NCBI RefSeq assembly: GCF_030247195.1
Contig: NC_080672.1
Location: 92,266,113-92,330,112 of the forward strand
DNA from: Topomyia yanbarensis
Lineage: Eukaryota > Arthropoda > Insecta > Diptera > Culicidae
Direction of reading: 5' to 3'
Length of the DNA stretch: 64,000 nucleotides
Part shown: positions 57,468 to 64,000 of the stretch, piece after piece
How positions within the stretch are numbered: position 1 is the first letter of the stretch
Layout: every line of letters begins with the position of its first letter
Made by a program: the position numbers and the translations under genes
The notes under the pieces: model-generated
The model's input: the letters and a program-made list of their open reading frames with translations, nothing else
Databases searched by the model: none
Told to the model about the DNA's origin: nothing

Positions 57468-58405
57468 CTATACTATATTTCGCCTTAGTGGAGAAAAAAA
57501 TTGTGTAATAACTGTTTTTCTCCACTAAGAATTAAATTGTTCAAAACCACATCTGCGCACATAACCTGTAACTGAATTATTTATTAATCTGCGTTCCGAC
57601 TTCGTCTCATCAGAGCCCGACACTTACTTAGTGACATAACTAAGCTAGCATCGGATTGATGCTAGCTCCTAAAAAGGAAAACACTCTTTGTTTTTTCTGG
57701 GTAAAGCCCTAGTCCTACGTGATATCCCGCAAGAAAAAGTGGAGAAAAAATAGTTTATATCCAAAACTTCTCTACACTAAGGAGAAATATAGCATAGTGC
57801 ATCTTGCATTGGCTTCCTAAGCCAAACCAAATGTTTCGATTTCATTAGTTCACATGTGTGTGGTGTTAACCATCGAAATCACACTGGCCGGCAGCGGTAT
57901 TATGAGAAAAAGTTTTCTGCATATGGTTCAATTACTCAATGCAAACAACTTTATCTCGGGATATAGTAGGTGTTAGCTCTACCGATTTTCCAATGACCCA
58001 TTTCAGAATGACAGAGTCTCTGAGACCATTTTCCCGTCGGCAAGCCCCGCTCAGTAATAATACGTTTACCAGTATTATAATCAAACTTTCGATTCCTTGC
58101 CACGAATGCGTGTGTACGGAATTGACGTGTATTTAGTGTATTATAATACTATTTACTTAAGTTTAATATATAAATATGTTAGGTATATCAGCTTTTTATC
58201 TTATACATATCTTATTGCTTAAATTTTTGGTTAATATACATTCGATTTCAGTATTTCTAATCGGCTTAAAATGGACTCCTTTCGCAGGACTAGAGGTTTT
58301 CTCAGCAACAAAAATTGTGTTTTCGTTTTAGGAGCTAGCGTCAATCCGGCGCTAACTTAGTTCTGTCACTAAGTTAGGGTCGGATTCTGATGAGATGAAG
58401 TCTAA
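57468..58405. repeat. Nested MITE cluster
   Basis: Outer pair 1: CACTATACTATATTTCGCCTT at 57469 pairs with GAGAAATATAGCATAGTG near 57780. Pair 2: TTCGTCTCATCAGAGCCCG with GATGCTAGCTCCTAAAA (57597-57690) pairs with TTTTAGGAGCTAGCGTC and GGTCGGATTCTGATGAGATG (58318-58402), ends of an element of about 810 bp. The two pairs interleave, so at least two insertions overlap. TCTCCACTAAG words at 57485-57540 also occur at 46470. Non-coding. Confidence 0.55.
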
Positions 58406-60213
58406 ACAAATACTGCCTAACTAATTCGCAAGTTCTTGAACTAACCAAAGTCTTGTGGTGGTAGCTACCGTATCGAACAGATTTAAACTAAAGATAATGT
58501 TAACAAAACACCTAAGGGCATGACATAACCTGGATTTTTCTTGCTTGTTTTGGGATTGGAAAAAACCCGAAACTGTTTCCAAGTGCTCCACTCTATTTCA
58601 ACCAGTTCAAAAATTCGTCATCCCAACGATTCTCCACAGAATCATGACGCATTAATCTTCCAGCTACGTGCTGAACCTAAGCCCTTCATAGGTACCGTTT
58701 ATTCTCTAGGTGCGGACCAACCTCTCCTCAACGTGTCCGACCGTATTGCGTGCTATGGAACCAGAATCCCAATTCTGATCCAATCATTACTCACACCGCG
58801 TTGACGGTGTTTCAAGCGACAAGCGAGATGCACTTATCCAATTAGACGAGTCTCGCCCATCATCATCATCACCGTCATCATCACCAACAGGAGAAGCAAA
58901 CCCCATTGGCACCATTAACTGGGGCCGGATTGTGGTCACTTTTCGGTTGGTTGTATGGATGCAGGCCACGCAGCAGATGGACGGGACTTAATCAAAATAA
59001 ATTGCATTGTTTCAAACGATCGTTGTTTCACTGCGCTGTCAGTCTTCCTTCCATTCGAATGGGTTGGTCGGTTAGTCGGTTGATTGGAGATACGATAAGA
59101 GACGTCATGTTCTTAAATAATGGGGTCAACATCTAATAAGTACTATTTCGTTCGCGACCGCACAGGTCGCTTTAGTTCGTCGGGTTTAAAACAAAGTGCG
59201 TTCTTAGCATTGTTAAATTAAACTTTGAGGCCTCGTAGAGCGAGAATCTCCGATGAACTAATGCGGGTTGATGTTGGATATCGCATGCTTTCTATACTTG
59301 TGAAAGGCACTTTAATAAATTTTCATTGAAGTGTTGGCCCCGGTAGGGCAGCCCCACTACTCGTAGAGATAGATGGTACAACATAATCAACGAAACCCCA
59401 TCATTCGGGGAATTTCCTTCGTGATATCTCATGTGGCGCAAAACAATGAAGCCAGTTGACTTGGAAAGTTCCACGAGTGACCTTCGGTCGCGCTCCACCA
59501 GCCTGTATCACCGCTCGTCTCAGCATTCCCTCTCGAATACCACCCGAACTGAATGATGATCTTTATTGTATTGACATTGAGAGATGGTGGTTCATGATCA
59601 CGTTCCACCAATAAACATTGCACACTGCTGCTTGCTTCGCCGGAGGTTGTCGGATGTTTGTTATCGGTTCGCTCCGAAACAGTGCACAAATAAACAATTC
59701 AATCTCGAACTGGTGCGATGTGTTGCTGAAATTGTTGCGTTGTGGTCTGGTGGAAATTTGGTCCTGTCTCGGTTCGTTACGGCTGTTGTTTGTCAACTTC
59801 AGATTAGAGCAGATTGCATTACTAGCAAATTTTTGGCTCACGAAACGAAACGAGAAAGAAGAAATGGTATAATTCTCCTCTCGAGATGAGTTTGCAGCTG
59901 ATTAAAGGAATTCGTTGGGAATGTTAGGTCTTAATTGTTTTGGATTCATTTGAATTCAAATGTTTATCAAAACCATAGTAGGCTACAATCCAACTGAGGA
60001 ATTTTAATCATCTGTTTCGACAAAGTTCGGTACCTTCGGTTCTTCTTCTTGCCCGATCAGGATAAGATTAGAGGCTGAGAGAGTGTGTTAAATGTTCAGC
60101 ACAAGTAAAAACCGTTGAGAGCCCAATGTGATCAAATAGACTTTGATTTGCAATTTGTGATCTGGACCATCAATTTTAAGTAATTTAAAACTCATTTCAT
60201 TTAGTTTTGCATC
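58406..60213. other. Probable intron, mostly unassigned
   Basis: Largely unique sequence with a CATCATCATCATCACC microsatellite at 58858-58890. GC is moderate at 58600-59120 and 59440-59780. Several open frames of about 60-100 codons show no homology I know. Conserved intronic enhancers are possible but unsupported. Confidence 0.35.
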
Positions 60214-60487
60214 ATTTAGATATAATGATTATCCCGGACACACATAATTTTTGCTCCCGTCAAAAAAAATTTCTTGCGCTTCGTTAGTGATTTTGGAATA
60301 TTTATAATATTTCTGATAGTTTTTCGCATTCTGGTAGTACAAAATTGAACAGAAAGTGCACGTTGGAACCTGTTGTGAAGTAAGGAAGAAAATCCACTGG
60401 TTTGCCCTTGATGATAAACAACGCTTAAGTCACGAAGCTTTGCCCTATACCCCAAAAGTGATATCGATAGTGTCTTCGGAGCGCAGG

Positions 60488-60871
60488 ATGTTGAACTGGG
60501 TATACATGTTTTGTGTTTCATCCGGAATCCGCATCGTTCGAATTGATTTTGACATAGTTAAACGCTCCGTTTTCCGCTTAGTTAATTGTTTGTTCAAAGC
60601 TAACAGATCCTTAGATGTCAAAAATTTACGTAGCGAATTTCAAGGGAGAAACTTTGAATTGTTTGAATCAAATTCGTTGAAAATGTGCTGGGCGCTCGAA
60701 AATGTGGTGTGTGCGAAAAACCATTTATCATGTGCGTTCCATGATGCGTGTGGAAAACTATTGCTTCATTTTTCACGAAGCTCGGAGCCCTATTTCAGCT
60801 GTTTTACTCCTTGTGTTGATAAATCGAACCCATTGAGAGAAGTTTATTGTTGTTTAGTAATAACTAGTTGA
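60488..60871 (+). other. Unrecognised ORF, 127 codons from first ATG
   Basis: The frame is open from 60356, but the first ATG is at 60488 (MLNWVYMFCVSSGIRIVRID). It ends CCLVITS at a TGA-free stop near 60871. It is Cys- and Phe-rich with no recognised domain. It lies between two identical 24-bp words (60214-60237 and 61508-61531). Probably chance or part of an unknown repeat. Confidence 0.15.
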
Positions 60872-61084
60872 TCAACTTCTCGCAAAGGATTGCTAAAGGA
60901 TGCGCGAAGTATGAAAACTATGGAAACTAACGATAGGATTCATCGAAGGTGTCAAACATATAGTGAAATAGACCCATCGTATCTCGTCCAGCAGAATGTC
61001 AGATAAGTATAAGTAGTTAGATGCTCTTGAATGTCTATTATACAAATAATCTGCCTAATCAAATATATACGAGAATCAGATTAG

Positions 61085-61400
61085 GTTTTAAGCGAGTAGA
61101 GGCGCTATAACCTAGGCTTATTAGCCAGGGCAAGGTGCAAATACCTCTGTCCCATCACAAAGGACCAAAGGAGTGACATTAACCTTCTTAGCCAAGTCAC
61201 TCCCAACGATTTATTATATTCCCTTTAAACTGAAACGGTCGGTACGGTTGTCCTCGTTTCTTCCGCCTTTAAGATTCAAAACAAGTCGTTAATTAAATTA
61301 TTCAATTAATGAATAATTTAATTGCCGTCTAATTTTGAAACATCTTCATACCCAACTCTGCACAGTAGGCCTGGCCGTTTTAATATTTGCGATATATGAA
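61085..61400. repeat. Probable interspersed mosquito repeat
   Basis: Contains CAAATACCTCTGTCCCATCA, AAAGGAGTGACATTAACC, GAAACGGTCGGTACGGTTG and TGCACAGTAGGCCTGGCCG. I recall this wording as recurrent in mosquito DNA, but the boundaries and class are unknown. No coding capacity. Confidence 0.35.
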
Positions 61401-61507
61401 AATATGCTTCAAATATTAATGTTGACAAGAAAAACACTTCAGAATAACTGCAGTGTTTTCCAGGATGCTTTTCAATACTGGCTGTGTAAGAGTTAGAATA
61501 GAATAGA

Positions 61508-63400
61508 ATTTAGATATAATGATTATCCCGGTTTATATGGGAATTTTGCATATGATCGCATACTTCAACCTGTAACACAGGAACCAGAGCTACGATCCCA
61601 ATGGAATTTAATAACAGTTATAAGCAATGCTATAGCTTTCATTTGAAAGTGATTTTGAGAAAATCGAGTAAGACATTTTTGAGGGACAGATGTGAATTCA
61701 ATTTTCAGGAAATTAGCCACATTCCCGCAGTTTCCTGTTCCGACGAAAGTGTCCAAAGTGGTCAATGGATTCGAGTGGGCATCAGTGAGCTGAAACTATA
61801 AATCTAGAATAAATTTAGAACACATTTTATGAGGGTGTTTGCATCTTTCAGATAACATGCTTATGCCGATTTATATGGGAATTTCAACCGCACTCTGCAA
61901 CCCGTAACTTCGGAACGGGAAGTCGGAATTAAATGAAATTCAATAGATGCCTATGGAAACGTTGTACCTTTCATTTGAAATTAAGTTTCATGAAACCAGT
62001 TCGGCCATTTCCGAGTAACGATGCTGGTCCCATACATACACACACGCACTAACACACACACTCATCACGTACACACAGGCATTTTCCAAACTAGACAAAT
62101 TGAGTCAAATGGTATAGAAAACTCAGGCCATCCGGCCTCGGTTAAGAAGTCAATTTTCAGAGTGATTGCATTACCTTTCTGTATGAGAAAGGGAAAAAGG
62201 TGCAAAAAGTCCCAAAATTCCGACGATTCATGCGTTTAAAAAAACATTTGGCATCATTTTTCCATTTTTGTTCCGGCTTGTATGGGAATTTCATATGTGA
62301 CCCGACGTTGTAGGACTATAGGTCCTGGAACCATATAATAGATTCGCACGAAATTTTATGGTTATCTAATTTTGTGAAAAACGACCTAACCATCTCCGAG
62401 AAACTGATGTGAGTTTGGTAACTTTAAAAGATGGCCATTTTTCTTGGGACTGCCGGAAGCATTTATGGTGGTCAAGGTGGCCATCGAGACTTGGAAAGGG
62501 TCGGGGGAGAAGGGCGTATCGGAGGTGCAATCAACCGCATTTTATACCTTCCATTTGATACTTAGTTTGTGAAAATTGGTTTAGGCGTTACCGAATAACC
62601 GATATGAGTTTAATTCAAGAATATGCCCGAAGCCCAGGACTTCCGGAATTGTCGATAGTGTTTAATAACTTCAAAAATCTTTGATTGGCCGTCAGAGTAA
62701 TTTGATGTCCATTTCAATAGATTTTAAACCTCTGTGGTATTACGATTCTAACGGTTTATATGGTAAGTTCCTGTGCGACATTACTCCGGAACCAAAAGTT
62801 TGATCTGAATAAAATTCAATAGTAGTTCACGGGAGTGTCATCTCTTTCATTTGAAATCAATTTCATAAAAGTCCGTCAAAAATTCGCTGATAAATAGAAT
62901 AGCATCAACATAGGAATTCGGCAAGTTTCCCAGGGGGCATCATGGAATATTAAGCCGGTCATTGAGACCATTCTATGGAGTTTTGATGGTTGTAAAGTAT
63001 GGCACGGACCCTATTTATGCTCTTTTTAAGGTGTTATATGGTGTCTGACAATTGGCTCGAGAGGTTGGTACCAGTTTATATGGGAATTTGTTGTGTGACC
63101 GCATCCTTCAAGCCGTAACTCCGGGACCGGAATTCCGATCAACACAAAATTCAATAGCAGCCGATGGGGAGTATCTTTCATGTGAGACTAAGTTTATGCA
63201 AATCGGTTCAGCAATCTCTGAGCAACAGAATTGGCTTTATTAGCCACATATACACATACATACAAACACACAGACGATTTCGACGAACTGAGTCGAATGG
63301 TATGTGTGAATCGGCTCTGCAGGTCTCGGTTACGAAGTGGGTGTTTGGAGCGATTGCATAACCTTTCTATATGAGAAAGACAAAAACCTTAACGCAAAAA
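61508..63400 (+). repeat. Five diverged TATATGGGAATT repeats in tandem
   Basis: The opening GTTTATATGGGAATTT or a variant appears near 61532, 61866, 62276, 62756 and 63073. It is followed in each by a TAAC(T/A).CGGAACCGGA-like block, AATTCAATAG and TTTCATTTGAAA. The second and fifth run on through a CA-rich stretch to CATTACCTTTCTGTATGAGA / CATAACCTTTCTATATGAGA. Spacing is 320-480 bp. This matches a very common mosquito repeat type; no protein. Confidence 0.65.
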
Positions 63401-63404
63401 TTGA

Positions 63405-63660
63405 TGTCATTTGGAAGGGCGTGGTCAGCAAACAGCGGAAATTAATGATTACTGTTTTTTGTAAATCCAAGATGGCGATTTCCGGTTACAAGAAAATATA
63501 GAGAACCATCGTAAATGTGGGTGTCATTTGAAACGAGGTGGTCAGTAGACATCGGAAATTGATAAACAACGCCATTTTTAAATTCATGATGGCTACTTCC
63601 GGTTACTAGAAAAGAGAGAAAACCATCATCCATGTGGGTGTGATTTAAATGGGGCATGTT
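63405..63660 (+). repeat. 118-bp tandem units
   Basis: GTCATTTGGAAGGGCGTGG, GTCATTTGAAACGAGGTGG and GTGATTTAAATGGGGCATG start at 63405, 63523 and 63640. Each is preceded or followed by CGGAAATT.AT and TTCCGGTTAC.AGAAAA blocks. Probably an extension of the preceding repeat array. From 63660 to the end nothing was recognised. Confidence 0.6.
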
Positions 63661-64000
63661 TACTGCGTTCTAATTATATTTTATGATGCACATCTTTTTA
63701 ATTCTATTTTATGTACACTGAAATTAAAATCGAAAGCTACCAGCGGTTAATACAAACGGGATTGATTATTAGGATTGCCATAAGGAAACCAAAGTCGCTA
63801 CTAGACTTTTCTGCAGCTCAGATACGTACACGATACGTAGCACAAACGCTATACCAAAACGTGGATGAAAATAATAAACTACGACGGCAAAATCAAATGT
63901 GATTGTTTTCAACCAAGAAACTGTGCTAGTGCCCGTGAAACCGGACGACAAGAGAGCACTTCCGCTACTCATTTTTGTAGAATAGTACGAGCAAGGGGCT

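Noticed and set aside
60356..60487. Upstream part of the 171-codon frame
   Set aside because: Starts at GTG, not a usual nuclear start; the first ATG is at 60488.
61508..63660. CRISPR-like repeat array
   Set aside because: Units are long (118-480 bp), diverged and lack short constant repeats with unique spacers; the context is eukaryotic.

Overview
The window looks like nuclear DNA of a mosquito, most likely a culicine. It is AT-rich, almost free of intact genes, and filled with transposon relics. The identification rests on recalled mosquito repeat types: a gag relic with LPV.LFVP..MNC, tRNA-headed SINEs with a GGTTCGAGTCC box, repeats opening with TATATGGGAATT, and ITmD37E-type mariner relics. 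It is an inference, not a database match. No bacterial operons, CRISPR arrays, rRNA or functional tRNA genes were seen. LAYOUT. 1-6.4 kb: a long inverted repeat (1-848), a minus-strand gag relic, and a second long inverted repeat (3605-4931) split by a 424-bp MITE. 6.4-9.2 kb: the best-preserved copy of a 2.07-kb A-tailed non-coding repeat family, flanked by a perfect 21-bp target duplication, then a tRNA-headed SINE. 9.2-15.4 kb: mostly unassigned, with a non-LTR gag relic. 15.4-18.5 kb: a second family copy inserted in a T-rich tract. 18.9-26.6 kb: a mariner relic with a perfect hairpin, a degenerate histone H2A pseudogene (minus strand), a mori-type mariner with both ends, and a foldback-like structure enclosing another gag relic. 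27-31 kb: tRNA-headed repeats facing each other, then a 229-bp tandem duplication. 31.3-38.7 kb: two minus-strand pieces of the 2-kb family, a palindromic MITE, and an R1-clade non-LTR element broken by a 1.2-kb mariner insertion. 39.1-40.5 kb: the only good candidate for a cellular gene, a GC-richer promoter/5' UTR zone with a 94-nt first coding exon (40368-40461) ending at a canonical splice donor. No further exon was recognised, so the remaining 23.5 kb is probably one long intron. That stretch holds an RTE-type relic lacking its polymerase core (42.1-44.3 kb), MITEs, a third copy of the 2-kb family (46.5-48.0 kb), a SINE, a 2.3-kb TTTCTTAGTTT-like tract, a mariner relic with a SINE inside it, nested MITEs, and an array of TATATGGGAATT repeats to the end. 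HOW THE PARTS RELATE. No pathway can be reconstructed. The useful information is relative age, read from nesting: mariner within R1, SINE within mariner, MITE within the 3.6-4.9 kb inverted repeat, and the 2-kb family within T-rich DNA. The least described item is the 2-kb family: A-tailed, mobile by its target duplication, without a recognised protein, and with one to three internal tandem units per copy.
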